55,000 bases of DNA, taken from NCBI RefSeq assembly GCF_000092025.1, contig NC_003062.2, positions 1 to 55,000 of the forward strand, given 5' to 3'. The position numbers and the translations under genes are program-made. This document shows positions 10,604 through 20,038 of this stretch, piece after piece. Below the pieces are notes generated by a model. The model was not told the origin of the DNA, made no database searches, and was given only the letters and a program-made list of their open reading frames with translations. How positions within the stretch are numbered: the stretch's first letter is position 1; every line of letters starts with the position of its first letter. The DNA is from Agrobacterium fabrum str. C58. Its GTDB lineage: Bacteria; Pseudomonadota; Alphaproteobacteria; Rhizobiales; Rhizobiaceae.

Positions 10604-11206
10604 TTAATCGGCCTTGCCGGTGAAGCGGCCTTCGAAAGCGACATCTGCCAGAGGTACGCGCTTGCTGGGCACCTCGCGCTCCGCCAGATCATCGGGAAGA
10701 ATGGATTTATCCGTCAACGTCCCGATCGCAACCCCGGCCTCCACCTTGAAGCCATCAGGTATATCAAGCTTTTCGACGATCCGGTCTTTGAAGATACCGC
10801 CCATCCCATGCGCATGATAGCCAAGTAGATGAGCTTGCATGGCGAGCGAGAACCAGGCTGCGCCGGCATCGAAGGAGTGAGTGGCGGATGGCTTCTTCTC
10901 GCCTTCGTGCGAAATGGTGTGGTCGCGGGAGATGACGAAAAGCAGCACGGAGGCGTTCTTCGCCCACTTCTGGTTTCCCTCCATCAACAGTTCCACGAAG
11001 AGTGGCCAGTCTTCGCTGTCCTTATGGGCATAAACGAAACGCCACGGTTGATGGTTGGAAGCGGATGGCGCCCAGTGGGCCGCGTCGAGAATGGTCAACA
11101 AATGCTCTTTCGGCATAGGGCTGCCATCGAAGGCGCGCGGAGACCAGCGGTCGAGGAAGAGGGGATCGACGGGATATTCAGATTGCCTGTTATTGCTGTT
11201 CGTCAC
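10604..11206 (-). CDS. Nitroreductase-family flavoprotein
   Basis: An FMN-dependent NAD(P)H oxidoreductase of the nitroreductase superfamily, 200 aa. The FMN-binding start FLDRWSPRAFDGSPM (residues 17-31) and HWAPSASNHQPWRFVYA (near residue 44) are family hallmarks; GAAWFSLAMQAHLLGYHAHGMGG near residue 115 lines the cofactor pocket. The physiological substrate is unknown; these enzymes reduce quinones, nitroaromatics or enones. The start is a GTG at 11206 with AAGGA on the minus strand at a suitable distance. It is divergent from the FAH-family gene across 128 bases that contain an inverted repeat, so the pair may share a regulator. Confidence 0.88.
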   Translation of the reverse strand: MTNSNNRQSEYPVDPLFLDRWSPRAFDGSPMPKEHLLTILDAAHWAPSASNHQPWRFVYAHKDSEDWPLFVELLMEGNQKWAKNASVLLFVISRDHTISHEGEKKPSATHSFDAGAAWFSLAMQAHLLGYHAHGMGGIFKDRIVEKLDIPDGFKVEAGVAIGTLTDKSILPDDLAEREVPSKRVPLADVAFEGRFTGKAD

Positions 11207-11278
11207 GGGCGATGTCCTTTTGATTGCCGGGAAGGAAAAGGTATTTTTCGAAACTTGGCGCAGTCAAGGGGTGACAAG

Positions 11279-11297
11279 TATGAATGCATCGTTCATA
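11279..11297. promoter_or_regulatory. Candidate operator in the nitroreductase/FAH divergent promoter
   Basis: TATGAA (11279-11284) and TTCATA (11292-11297) form an inverted repeat with a 7-base spacer; a wider GACAAG...CTTGTC pair encloses it. It lies about 40 bases before ATG 11335. A dimeric regulator could bind here, but none is encoded beside it. Confidence 0.35.
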
Positions 11298-11334
11298 TAT
11301 GCATCACCTTGTCTGACAACCGGGAGAGAGTTCC

Positions 11335-12177
11335 ATGAAATTGATGCGTGTTGGCCAGCCCGGCCAGGAAAAACCAGCCATTCTCGATGCGGAAGGAAAA
11401 GTCCGCGATCTGTCCGCCCATGTGAAAGATATCGGCGGCGACGCGATTTCTCCCGAGGGTCTCAAGAAGATCGCCGCGATCGACCTCGCCACCCTGCCGG
11501 TGTTGAGCGAAGAGCGCATTGGCGCCTGCGTTGCGGGTACCGGAAAATTCATCTGCATCGGCCTCAACTTCTCCGACCATGCGGCTGAAACGGGTGCTAC
11601 CGTACCGCCGGAACCGGTCATTTTCATGAAGGCGACCTCGGCCATCGTCGGTCCGAACGATAACGTCACCATTCCGCGCGGCTCGGAAAAGACCGACTGG
11701 GAAGTCGAGCTTGGCGTCGTCATCGGCAAGACCGCGAAATACGTCTCGGAAGCGGACGCCCTCGATTATGTCGCCGGTTATTGCGTATCGCACGACGTTT
11801 CCGAGCGCGCCTTCCAGACAGAACGTGCCGGTCAGTGGACAAAGGGCAAGTCCTGCGACACTTTCGGCCCCATCGGCCCCTGGCTGGTGACGAAGGACGA
11901 AATCACCGATCCGCAGAACCTCGGCATGTGGCTGAAGGTCAATGGCCAGACCATGCAGGACGGTTCCAGCAAGACAATGGTTTACGGCGTCGCCCACGTT
12001 GTCTCCTATCTCAGCCAGTTCATGTCGCTGCATCCCGGCGATGTCATTTCCACCGGCACCCCTCCCGGCGTCGGCATGGGCCAAAAGCCGCCGCGTTACC
12101 TGAAGACTGGTGACGTCGTGGAACTCGGCATCGAGGGCCTCGGTTCCCAGAAGCAGACTTTCGTCGCTGACATCTGA
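11335..12177 (+). CDS. Fumarylacetoacetate hydrolase-family protein
   Basis: A member of the FAH superfamily (metal-dependent C-C hydrolases, isomerases and decarboxylases), 280 aa. The metal-binding motif DWEVELGVVIGK is near residue 121 with the E-x-E pair; SHDVSERAFQTERAGQW is near residue 152, KSCDTFGPIGPWL near 172, and STGTPPGVGMG near 237, the usual C-terminal active-site loop. The N-terminal 60 residues form the small domain found in rhizobial members annotated as ureidoglycolate lyase or 2-hydroxyhepta-diene isomerase. I cannot assign a substrate. GGGAGAG precedes the ATG. A hairpin with a GAAA loop follows the stop. Confidence 0.9.
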   Translation: MKLMRVGQPGQEKPAILDAEGKVRDLSAHVKDIGGDAISPEGLKKIAAIDLATLPVLSEERIGACVAGTGKFICIGLNFSDHAAETGATVPPEPVIFMKATSAIVGPNDNVTIPRGSEKTDWEVELGVVIGKTAKYVSEADALDYVAGYCVSHDVSERAFQTERAGQWTKGKSCDTFGPIGPWLVTKDEITDPQNLGMWLKVNGQTMQDGSSKTMVYGVAHVVSYLSQFMSLHPGDVISTGTPPGVGMGQKPPRYLKTGDVVELGIEGLGSQKQTFVADI

Positions 12178-12204
12178 TCGCCGGCAGGCATTCAACGAAA
12201 AGTG

Positions 12205-12240
12205 AGGCGCCGGCGGGAAACCGCTGGCGCCTTAAATTTT
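12205..12240 (+). terminator. Rho-independent terminator after the FAH-family gene
   Basis: A 12-bp stem, AGGCGCCGGCGG (12205-12216) with CCGCTGGCGCCT (12221-12232), containing one G-U pair and closed by a GAAA tetraloop, followed by TAAATTTT. Confidence 0.8.
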
Positions 12241-12302
12241 GTGCACCTGCGAAAAGCTGCTATGGTCAGAAAAAGAGCGTGATCGCGAGGGAGGCGTCAT
12301 CA

Positions 12303-13535
12303 GTGTTCTACCACCTCTATGAAATGAACCATGCGGCCATGGCGCCGCTGCGTGCCGGCGCGGACATGATGCGCCAGGCCTGCAACAATCCTCTCAATCC
12401 GCTGTCCAGCACCGCTTTCGGCAGAAGCCTCGATGCCGGTTTCGAGGTTTTCGAACGTCTGACGCGCCGTTACGTCAAGCCGGAATTCGACCTCGGCTCC
12501 ACGAGCGTCGATGGCCAGACCGTTGTTGTCACTGACGAGACCGTCTGGTCGCGCCCGTTCTGCAGCCTTGTTCATTTTAACCGCGACCTGGAGCCGACCC
12601 GCAAGCCGGATCCGAAAGTCTTGCTCGTCGCGCCGATGTCCGGCCACTATGCGACTCTGCTGCGCGGGACGGTGGAAGCCCTGTTGCCCTCGGCCGATAT
12701 TTACATCACCGATTGGGCCGATGCCCGTATCGTACCGGCAACTGAGGGAACCTTCGATCTCGACGACTATATTGACTATGTCATCGAAATGCTGCGGCAT
12801 ATCGGCCCCGGCGCCCATGTGGTCGCCGTCTGCCAGCCATCCGTGCCGGTTCTGGCTGCCGTTTCCCTCATGGAGGCGGATGGCGATACGTTTGCGCCGG
12901 CCTCCATGACGCTGATGGGCGGACCGATCGATACGCGCATCAACCCCACCGCCGTCAACGGTCTTGCCACGGCCAAGCCGATCGAATGGTTTCGCGACAA
13001 TGTCGTCATGCAGGTGCCGTGGCCGCAGCCGGCTTTCGGGCGCTATGTCTATCCAGGTTTCTTGCAGCTGTCGGGTTTCATGTCCATGAACCTCGACAAG
13101 CACATGACGGCGCATAAGGATTTTTACCTGAACCTGGTCAAGAATGACGGCGATTCCGCCGAAAAACACCGCGAATTTTACGATGAATATCTTGCTGTCA
13201 TGGACCTGACGGCGGAATTTTATCTGCAGACGGTGGAAACCGTCTTCATCGACCATGCGCTTCCGAAAGGCAATATGCTGCACCGGGGCAGGGCGGTTGA
13301 TCCTACCGCGATCCACAATGTCGCGTTATTCACGGTCGAAGGCGAGAATGACGATATCTCCGGTGTCGGCCAGACGAAGGCTGCACATGATCTTTGCCGG
13401 AACATCCCTGAAGACAAGCGCGCCCACTACATGCAGCCGGATGTGGGGCACTATGGCGTCTTCAACGGTTCGCGCTTCCGCAAGGAAATCGTGCCGCGCA
13501 TGCTGGATTTCATCGGCAAACACCAGATGGCCTAA
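12303..13535 (+). CDS. phaZ: Intracellular polyhydroxybutyrate depolymerase
   Basis: Degrades the carbon reserve polyhydroxybutyrate inside the cell. The protein is 410 aa, of the Ralstonia PhaZ1 type without a signal peptide. The alpha/beta hydrolase nucleophile box is AVCQPSVPV (Cys177), where most lipases have Ser; a cysteine nucleophile is the family's known feature. PMSGHYATLLRGTVEALL (from residue 111) would form the oxyanion region, and DVGHYGVFNGSRFR near the C-terminus carries the catalytic His. GTG 12303 has GAGGGAGG (12286-12293) upstream; another in-frame GTG at 12279 lacks one. No phasin or synthase gene is nearby. Confidence 0.92.
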   Translation: MFYHLYEMNHAAMAPLRAGADMMRQACNNPLNPLSSTAFGRSLDAGFEVFERLTRRYVKPEFDLGSTSVDGQTVVVTDETVWSRPFCSLVHFNRDLEPTRKPDPKVLLVAPMSGHYATLLRGTVEALLPSADIYITDWADARIVPATEGTFDLDDYIDYVIEMLRHIGPGAHVVAVCQPSVPVLAAVSLMEADGDTFAPASMTLMGGPIDTRINPTAVNGLATAKPIEWFRDNVVMQVPWPQPAFGRYVYPGFLQLSGFMSMNLDKHMTAHKDFYLNLVKNDGDSAEKHREFYDEYLAVMDLTAEFYLQTVETVFIDHALPKGNMLHRGRAVDPTAIHNVALFTVEGENDDISGVGQTKAAHDLCRNIPEDKRAHYMQPDVGHYGVFNGSRFRKEIVPRMLDFIGKHQMA

Positions 13536-13604
13536 GCGTGAAACGGCAGGTGGTGCCGCGCATTTGCATGGCCAAGCGATGGACGAATCGGTTATGAAGG
13601 CTTC

Positions 13605-14372
13605 ATGTTTTCGCTCCTCAGAAAATCCCTGAAGTCACCGGCGCCCAAAAAGGTCGTGCCGAGCCAGCGCACCGTTTCCGTTGCGGGACGGCAAGTGCCG
13701 ATCACGGTCAGGGAAAACCCGCGGGCAACGCGCATCACATTGCGCATCGAACCGGGCGGTCGGGCGCTGAAGCTGACGATCCCGATGGGCCTGCATCACC
13801 GTCAGGTAGATGACTTTCTCGAAAGACACCAGGGCTGGCTGGAAGGCAAGCTTCTGAAGTTCAGCCCTGATGACGGTCTTCGTCCCGGTGCGACCATCGA
13901 TATCAGAGGCATCTCTCATCGCATCGAGCACACCGGCAGCCTGAGGGGCCTGACCCATATCGCGAAAGACGCTGATGGTGTGGCTGTTCTAAAAGTCAGC
14001 GGCGCGCCGGAGCATCTGAGACGGCGGATCGCGACCTTCCTGAAAAAGGAAGCAAAGGCCGATCTGGAACGGCTGGTTGCCATTCATGGCCGTGCTGCCG
14101 GCCGGCCGGTGCGGTCCATCAGCATGAAGGATACACGCAGCCGCTGGGGCTCCTGTTCCCATGATGGAAATTTGAGCTTTTCGTGGCGTATCGTCATGGC
14201 TCCGGACAGGGTCATCGATTATCTCGCTGCCCATGAGGTCGCGCATCTGAGCGAAATGAACCACGGCCCGAAATTCTGGGCGCTGTGCGAAAAACTCTGT
14301 CCACACACCAGTGAAGCCAAGGACTGGCTGAAACGCCATGGCTCCAAACTGCACGCCATCGATTTCGATTGA
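13605..14372 (+). CDS. YgjP-like metallopeptidase domain protein (M48-related, DUF45)
   Basis: A 255-aa protein with the zinc-peptidase signature AAHEVAHLSEMNHGPKFWAL near residue 208, where the two His of HEVAH and a later His would bind zinc and the Glu would be catalytic. SMKDTRSRWGSCSHDGNLSFSW near residue 170 is the conserved block before it in the YgjP/SprT-like group. The N-terminal 70 residues hold IRLEPGGRALKLTIP-like beta strands typical of DUF45. The substrate is unknown; E. coli YgjP has no firmly established role. It stands alone between phaZ and the trp genes. Confidence 0.87.
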   Translation: MFSLLRKSLKSPAPKKVVPSQRTVSVAGRQVPITVRENPRATRITLRIEPGGRALKLTIPMGLHHRQVDDFLERHQGWLEGKLLKFSPDDGLRPGATIDIRGISHRIEHTGSLRGLTHIAKDADGVAVLKVSGAPEHLRRRIATFLKKEAKADLERLVAIHGRAAGRPVRSISMKDTRSRWGSCSHDGNLSFSWRIVMAPDRVIDYLAAHEVAHLSEMNHGPKFWALCEKLCPHTSEAKDWLKRHGSKLHAIDFD

Positions 14373-14396
14373 AACTGGCGGCGTGCATCGCCATCT

Positions 14397-14412
14397 GGAT
14401 TCACGTGAAACA
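14397..14412. other. parS-like ParB binding site 3
   Basis: GGATTCACGTGAAACA matches the parS consensus at 14 of 16 positions and keeps the palindromic core. It lies in the 102-base gap between the YgjP-like gene and trpF, about 14.2 kb from the putative origin. Confidence 0.72.
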
Positions 14413-14474
14413 TTCCATCGAAAAGGGATGCGATTTGGCTCGACTCTTGTCGCATTTCATGTCAGGTCGCGGGT

Positions 14475-15137
14475 ATGAAACCGGATATCAAGATTTGCGG
14501 ATTGAAGACACCGGAAACGCTGGAGCGCGTCGTCCGGCGCGGTGCGTCCCATGTCGGTTTTATTTTCTTTGAAAAAAGCCCCCGCTATATCGAGCCGGAC
14601 CTTGCCGGCCGGTTGGCCGAAGCCGCCCGTGGCGCCGCCAAAGTGGTTGCCGTCACTGTCGATGCTGATAATGATTATCTCGATGAAATCGTCGATCTTG
14701 TCAGGCCGGATATTCTGCAATTGCATGGCAGCGAAAGCCCGGAGCGGCTGCTGCATATCAAGGCGCTTTACGGCCTGCCGGTGATGAAGGCGATTTCCAT
14801 TCGCGATGCCGCGGATCTTGCCAAAATAGAGCCTTATATTGGCATAGCCGACCGTTTCCTGCTGGATGCCAAGGCGCCTGCCGGTTCTGATCTGCCTGGC
14901 GGCAACGGCGTCTCGTTCGACTGGACGATCCTGCGCTCACTTGACGAAAGTGTGGATTACATGCTTTCCGGGGGGCTGAATAAGGACAATGTCGCCGAGG
15001 CTCTGGCGGAAACCCGGGCGAGCGGATTAGATTTGTCGTCTGGCGTCGAAAGCGCGCCGGGCGTCAAGGATTTGTCCAAGATTGATGCTTTTTTCGATGT
15101 GGTGAATGATTGGTCGAAAGGCCCAAAGGGAGCTTGA
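14475..15137 (+). CDS. trpF: Phosphoribosylanthranilate isomerase
   Basis: Amadori rearrangement of phosphoribosylanthranilate to CdRP in tryptophan synthesis. A (beta/alpha)8 barrel of 220 aa with the catalytic Cys in [12 protein letters not shown] (Cys8), [17 protein letters not shown] near residue 22, the catalytic Asp in LLDAKAPAG near residue 129, and FDWTIL and [14 protein letters not shown] (phosphate binding) near 145 and 160. It starts the trpF-trpB-trpA series; the trpB start codon is one base beyond its stop. trpC and trpD are not in the window, as expected in rhizobia where trpDC sit elsewhere. Confidence 0.96.
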   Translation: MKPDIKICGLKTPETLERVVRRGASHVGFIFFEKSPRYIEPDLAGRLAEAARGAAKVVAVTVDADNDYLDEIVDLVRPDILQLHGSESPERLLHIKALYGLPVMKAISIRDAADLAKIEPYIGIADRFLLDAKAPAGSDLPGGNGVSFDWTILRSLDESVDYMLSGGLNKDNVAEALAETRASGLDLSSGVESAPGVKDLSKIDAFFDVVNDWSKGPKGA

Positions 15138-15138
15138 A

Positions 15139-16359
15139 GTGAACGACGCGCCAACACCCAATTCTTTTCGTGCTGGTCCCGATGAGGACGGACGCTTCGG
15201 CATTTACGGAGGACGCTTCGTTGCCGAAACGCTGATGCCGCTTATCCTGGATTTGCAGGCGGAATGGGATAAGGCCAAGAGCGATCCCGAGTTTCAGGCC
15301 GAACTAAAATATCTCGGCACGCATTACACCGGCCGCCCGAGCCCGCTTTATTTCGCGGAGCGTCTCACGGCGGAACTTGGCGGCGCGAAGATTTATTTCA
15401 AGCGCGAAGAGTTGAACCATACTGGCTCGCACAAGATCAACAATTGCCTCGGCCAGATCCTGCTTGCCAAGCGCATGGGCAAGACCCGCATCATTGCCGA
15501 AACCGGTGCGGGCCAGCACGGCGTTGCCTCGGCCACGGTTGCTGCACGTTTCGGCCTGCCTTGCGTGGTTTATATGGGCGCCACTGATGTCGCCCGTCAG
15601 GCCCCGAACGTATTTCGCATGAAGCTTCTCGGCGCCGAGGTAAAGCCGGTCACGGCCGGCCATGGCACGCTCAAGGACGCCATGAACGAGGCACTGCGTG
15701 ACTGGGTCACCAATGTCGACGATACCTATTACCTGATTGGCACCGCAGCCGGCCCGCATCCCTATCCGGAAATGGTCCGTGATTTCCAGGCGGTTATCGG
15801 CGAGGAAGCCAAGGCGCAGATGCTGGAGGCGGAAGGCCGCCTGCCGGATATGATCATTGCCGCTGTCGGCGGCGGGTCGAACGCCATCGGCATCTTCCAT
15901 CCGTTCCTCGATGACAAGAATGTCCGTATCGTCGGCGTCGAAGCCGGCGGCAAGGGCCTGTCTGGCGAAGAACACTGCGCCTCGATCACAGCCGGTTCAC
16001 CGGGCGTGCTGCATGGCAACCGCACCTATCTGCTTCAGGACGGTGATGGCCAGATCAAGGAAGGTCATTCGATCTCCGCAGGCCTCGATTATCCCGGCAT
16101 CGGGCCAGAGCATTCCTGGCTGAACGATATCGGCCGCGTCGAATATGTGCCGATCATGGACCATGAGGCATTGGACGCCTTCCAGATGTTGACCCGCCTC
16201 GAAGGGATCATTCCGGCTCTGGAGCCAAGCCACGCGCTGGCCGAAGTCATCAAGCGCGCGCCGAAAATGGGCAAGGATGAAATCATCCTGATGAACCTCT
16301 CCGGCCGTGGCGACAAAGATGTCCACACCGTCAGCAAGTTCCTTGGAATGGATGTATAA
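15139..16359 (+). CDS. trpB: Tryptophan synthase beta chain
   Basis: PLP enzyme joining indole and serine to give tryptophan, working as an alpha2beta2 complex with TrpA. The Schiff-base lysine is in [32 protein letters not shown] is the catalytic-Glu and ammonia-gate region; GGGSNAIG binds the PLP phosphate. The product is 406 aa. GTG 15139, right after the trpF stop, is preferred because it gives the normal N-terminus ([20 protein letters not shown]); an upstream ATG at 15106 would overlap trpF. Confidence 0.97.
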
Positions 16360-16363
16360 GATC

Positions 16364-17203
16364 ATGACTGTACGTATGGACAAGCGCTTTGCCGATCTGC
16401 GGGCTGAAAATCGCCCCGCCCTGATCACCTATTTCATGGGCGGCGACCCGGATTTCCAGACCTCGCTTGGCATCATGAAGGCCCTGCCGGAAGCAGGCGC
16501 CGACGTTATCGAACTCGGCATGCCGTTTTCCGATCCCATGGCGGATGGCCCGGCCATTCAGCTGGCCGGCCAGCGCGCGCTGAAGGGTGGACAGACACTG
16601 AAGACCACGCTCGATCTCGCCCGCGAGTTCCGCAAGCAGGACAATGCAACGCCGATCGTGATGATGGGCTATTATAATCCGATCTATATCTATGGCGTTG
16701 AAAAGTTTCTGGACGACGCAATTGCCAGTGGCATTGATGGCCTTATCGTGGTCGACCTGCCGCCGGAAATGGACGATGAACTCTGCATTCCGGCGCTTGC
16801 GCGCGGCATCAATTTCATCCGTCTGGCGACGCCGACCACGGATGGCAAGCGCCTGCCGGCCGTCCTTAAAAATACCTCAGGTTTCGTGTATTACGTCTCG
16901 ATGAACGGTATCACCGGTTCAGCACTTCCCGATCCCTCGTTGATCTCGGGCGCTGTCGGTCGTATCAAGGCGCATACGGAACTGCCGGTTTGTGTCGGTT
17001 TTGGCGTCAAGACGGCCGATCATGCGAAGGCGATCGGTGCCGTAGCGGATGGTGTGGTGGTGGGTTCAGCCATCGTCAACCAGATTGCGGGCAGCCTGAC
17101 CAAGGACGGGCAGGCGACCGCCGACACTGTGCCGGCAGTTACGACGCTGGTAAAAGGACTTTCAACGGGCGTGCGTGCATCGCGCCTCGCCGCTGCGGAA
17201 TAA
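16364..17203 (+). CDS. trpA: Tryptophan synthase alpha chain
   Basis: Releases indole from indole-3-glycerol phosphate and channels it to TrpB. A 279-aa barrel with the catalytic Glu in [17 protein letters not shown] (near residue 46) and the catalytic Asp in [12 protein letters not shown] (near residue 129); [12 protein letters not shown] and [10 protein letters not shown] form the phosphate site. ATG 16364 follows the trpB stop by four bases. ATG 16376 is a second possible start. The gap to accD is 27 bases, so trpFBA-accD may be one transcript. Confidence 0.96.
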
Positions 17204-17230
17204 GCGCGCGGCCCAGTCAGGAGTAGACAG

Positions 17231-18127
17231 TTGAACTGGATCACCAATTACGTTCGGCCGCGGATCAATTCCATGCTTGGCCGCCGCCCGGAGGTTCCGG
17301 AGAACCTGTGGATCAAGTGCCCGGAAACGGGTGAGATGGTCTTCCACAAGGATCTGGAGGACAACAAGTGGGTCATCCCGGCTTCCGGTTACCACATGAA
17401 GATGCCGGCCAAGGCGCGCCTTGCCGATCTTTTTGATGGTGGCATCTATGAGGCCTTGGCCCAGCCTAAAGTGGCACAGGACCCGCTGAAATTCCGCGAT
17501 TCCAAGAAATACACCGATCGCCTGCGCGACAGCCGCGCAAAGACCGAGCAGGAAGATACGATCCTTGCCGGCGTTGGTCTTCTGAAAGGCCTGAAGATCG
17601 TTGCCGTTGTGCATGAATTCCAGTTCATGGCCGGCTCGCTCGGCATTGCCGCCGGCGAAGCGATCGTCAAGGCTTTCGAGCGCGCCATCTCGGAGCGTTG
17701 CCCGCTCGTCATGTTCCCGGCCTCGGGTGGCGCCCGTATGCAGGAAGGCATTCTGTCGCTGATGCAACTACCGCGCACCACGGTTGCGGTGAATATGCTG
17801 AAAGAGGCAGGCATGCCGTATATCGTGGTTCTGACCAACCCGACCACGGGCGGTGTCACGGCTTCCTACGCCATGCTGGGCGATGTCCATATTGCCGAGC
17901 CGGGCGCGGAAATCTGCTTTGCCGGCAAGCGTGTCATCGAGCAGACCATTCGCGAAAAGCTGCCGGAAGGCTTCCAGACCTCGGAATACCTGCTGGAACA
18001 CGGCATGGTGGATATGGTCATCGATCGTCGCGAAATCCCGGACACGCTGGCCAGCATGCTCAAGATCATGACCAAGGCGCCTGCCGATAACGCGAACGCC
18101 GTCGTTCCGCTGGCCGCTTCGGCCTGA
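17231..18127 (+). CDS. accD: Acetyl-CoA carboxylase carboxyltransferase beta subunit, zinc ribbon degenerate
   Basis: With AccA, transfers CO2 from carboxybiotin to acetyl-CoA, making malonyl-CoA for fatty acids. The crotonase-like body is clear: [17 protein letters not shown] near residue 97, [16 protein letters not shown] near 162, and [25 protein letters not shown] near 202. The N-terminal zinc-ribbon region (about residues 27-52) keeps only Cys30; the other three cysteines of the E. coli type are absent. The start is TTG 17231 with AGGAG 10 bases upstream. Size 298 aa. The trp-accD-folC order is conserved in alphaproteobacteria. Confidence 0.95.
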   Translation: MNWITNYVRPRINSMLGRRPEVPENLWIKCPETGEMVFHKDLEDNKWVIPASGYHMKMPAKARLADLFDGGIYEALAQPKVAQDPLKFRDSKKYTDRLRDSRAKTEQEDTILAGVGLLKGLKIVAVVHEFQFMAGSLGIAAGEAIVKAFERAISERCPLVMFPASGGARMQEGILSLMQLPRTTVAVNMLKEAGMPYIVVLTNPTTGGVTASYAMLGDVHIAEPGAEICFAGKRVIEQTIREKLPEGFQTSEYLLEHGMVDMVIDRREIPDTLASMLKIMTKAPADNANAVVPLAASA

Positions 18128-18213
18128 GGAAAAAAATATGTCGCCCGGAGGCATAAACTGCTTTCGGGATGATGCTATACGTTGCCTGATTTCATTTTTG
18201 GGGCAGCGGACAA

Positions 18214-19593
18214 ATGGCAAACAAAACGCCTGAAAGGCGAACGGAAGACATGACGAAGCCCGCGATCGGTGAGGCCGAAAAGATCATTGAAGAGCTGATG
18301 CAGCTTCACCCCAAGGGGTTTGATCTTTCACTCGACAGAATTTCCCGTCTTCTCGAAAAACTCGGCAATCCGCAAAACAGAATGCCGCCGGTGATCCATG
18401 TGGCGGGCACCAATGGCAAGGGTTCCGTTAGCGCCTTTTGCCGGGCTTTGCTGGAAGCGGCCGGACTTCCTGTTCATGTCCATACCAAGCCCCATCTCGT
18501 CAACTGGCATGAGCGCTATCGTCTCGGCGTTGCCGGGGAGAGGGGCCGCTTTGTTGAAGACGCTGTCTTCGCGGACGCCCTGCGTCGCATCGAAGTCGCG
18601 AACGATGGGCAGAAGATCACCGTTTTTGAAATTTTGACTGCTGTCATGTTCCTGCTTTTTTCGGAGCATCCCGCTGATGCTGCGATCGTCGAGGTTGGAC
18701 TGGGCGGTCGCTTCGATGCAACCAATGTGATCAATAGCCCTGCCGTTTCCATCATCATGCCGATTTCGCTCGACCATGAAGCTTATCTCGGCGACCGCGT
18801 GGAACTGATTGCCGCCGAAAAGGCTGGCATCATGAAAAAGGGTTCGCCCGTCGTCATCGGCCATCAGGAATATGATGCGGCGCGTGAAACGCTCGTCGCT
18901 ACGGCCGAGCGGCTTGGTTGCCTGGTTTCTGTCTACGGACAGGATTTTTCCGCCCATGAAGAATTCGGCCGCATGGTCTACCAGGATGAATTCGGCTTGG
19001 CCGATGCGCCGTTGCCGCGTCTTCCCGGCCGCCATCAGCTCGCTAACGCTGCCGCAGCGATCCGCGCCGTGAAAGCAGCCGGTTTCGAAGTGACGGAGCG
19101 GATGATCGAAAAGGCCATGACTTCAGTGGAATGGCCCGGCCGTCTTCAGCGCATCCTGACCGGCAAAATCGCTGAAATCGCCCCGAAGGGTGCCGAGATC
19201 TGGATCGATGGCGGTCACAACCCCGGCGCGGGTGAGGTGATTGCCGAGGCCATGGCAGGTTTTGAGGAAAAGACGCCGCGCCCACTCTTCATCATCGCTG
19301 GCATGATCAATACCAAGGACCCGGTGGGTTATTTCAAGGCTTTCGCCGATATTGCCGAATATGTCTTCACCGTGCCGATAGGCGGCACGGATGCGGCGAT
19401 CGACCCTGTCGTGCTTGCCCATGCCGCTTTTGATGCCGGTCTGGTGGCCGCGCCCACATCGACGCTGACCCATGCTCTGGAAGAATTGTCGCGCCGTGTA
19501 GATCCCGAAGGACCGCCGCCGCGCATCCTTATCGGCGGATCGCTTTATCTTGCCGGAAACGCCCTTGCTTTCAACGGTACCGTTCCCCAATAA
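18214..19593 (+). CDS. folC: Folylpolyglutamate synthase / dihydrofolate synthase
   Basis: Adds glutamate to dihydropteroate and to folates. Mur-ligase fold: P-loop HVAGTNGKGSVSAFCRALL near residue 65, the DLSLDRISRLLEKLG block before it, VEVGLGGRFDATNV near 160, PISLDHEAYLGDRVELIAAEKAGIMK near 185 (metal and lysine loop), and IDGGHNPGAGE near 330 in the C-terminal domain. ATG 18214 gives 459 aa; ATG 18250 gives 447 aa and cannot be excluded. An 86-base gap separates it from accD. A perfect hairpin closes the gene. Confidence 0.95.
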   Translation: MANKTPERRTEDMTKPAIGEAEKIIEELMQLHPKGFDLSLDRISRLLEKLGNPQNRMPPVIHVAGTNGKGSVSAFCRALLEAAGLPVHVHTKPHLVNWHERYRLGVAGERGRFVEDAVFADALRRIEVANDGQKITVFEILTAVMFLLFSEHPADAAIVEVGLGGRFDATNVINSPAVSIIMPISLDHEAYLGDRVELIAAEKAGIMKKGSPVVIGHQEYDAARETLVATAERLGCLVSVYGQDFSAHEEFGRMVYQDEFGLADAPLPRLPGRHQLANAAAAIRAVKAAGFEVTERMIEKAMTSVEWPGRLQRILTGKIAEIAPKGAEIWIDGGHNPGAGEVIAEAMAGFEEKTPRPLFIIAGMINTKDPVGYFKAFADIAEYVFTVPIGGTDAAIDPVVLAHAAFDAGLVAAPTSTLTHALEELSRRVDPEGPPPRILIGGSLYLAGNALAFNGTVPQ

Positions 19594-19623
19594 AAAAGCC
19601 CGGCGATCATGCCGGGCTTTTTT
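19592..19623. terminator. Bidirectional terminator between folC and trxA
   Basis: Perfect 13-bp inverted repeat, AAAAAAGCCCGGC (19592-19604) and GCCGGGCTTTTTT (19611-19623), with loop GATCAT. T tracts flank it on both strands between convergent genes. Confidence 0.93.
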
Positions 19624-19640
19624 CATTCCATAAAAACGGC

Positions 19641-19961
19641 TTAAGCAGCGCTGGAAATCCAGGCGGAAAGCGCTGTCTTGGGTGCAGCACCTACCTTGAT
19701 ATCAGCCACTTCGCCACCCTTGAATATGGCAAGCGTCGGGATCGAGCGAACGCCGAACTGAGCGGCCAGCTCCGGGTTTTCGTCGATGTTGAGCTTCGCA
19801 ACTTTGACCTTGCCAGCCAGCTCGGAGGAAATTTCCTCAAGGCTCGGCGCGATCATCTTGCACGGACCGCACCACTCGGCCCAGAAATCCACCACGACGG
19901 GTTCGGCGGATTCGAGGACTTCGGACTGGAAGTTGGCGGCATCGACTTTTACGGTAGCCAT
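19641..19961 (-). CDS. trxA: Thioredoxin
   Basis: A 106-aa thioredoxin, the general cytoplasmic disulfide reductant. The active site [14 protein letters not shown] (Cys30 and Cys33) and the cis-proline segment [14 protein letters not shown] are classic. ATG 19961 is chosen because AAAGGAGAG lies just upstream on the minus strand and the sequence [11 protein letters not shown] is the usual N-terminus; longer in-frame readings run into the addA side. It is 77 bases downstream of addA with its own ribosome-binding site, so it may end the divL-to-addA operon or have its own promoter. Confidence 0.96.
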   Translation of the reverse strand: MATVKVDAANFQSEVLESAEPVVVDFWAEWCGPCKMIAPSLEEISSELAGKVKVAKLNIDENPELAAQFGVRSIPTLAIFKGGEVADIKVGAAPKTALSAWISSAA

Positions 19962-20038
19962 ATCTGGCTCTCCTTTCAGTAAATCTTTTCCGCTATCGAT
20001 GTGATGCGGGCGCGTCGAAATTTCAATGCCCCGGTATC

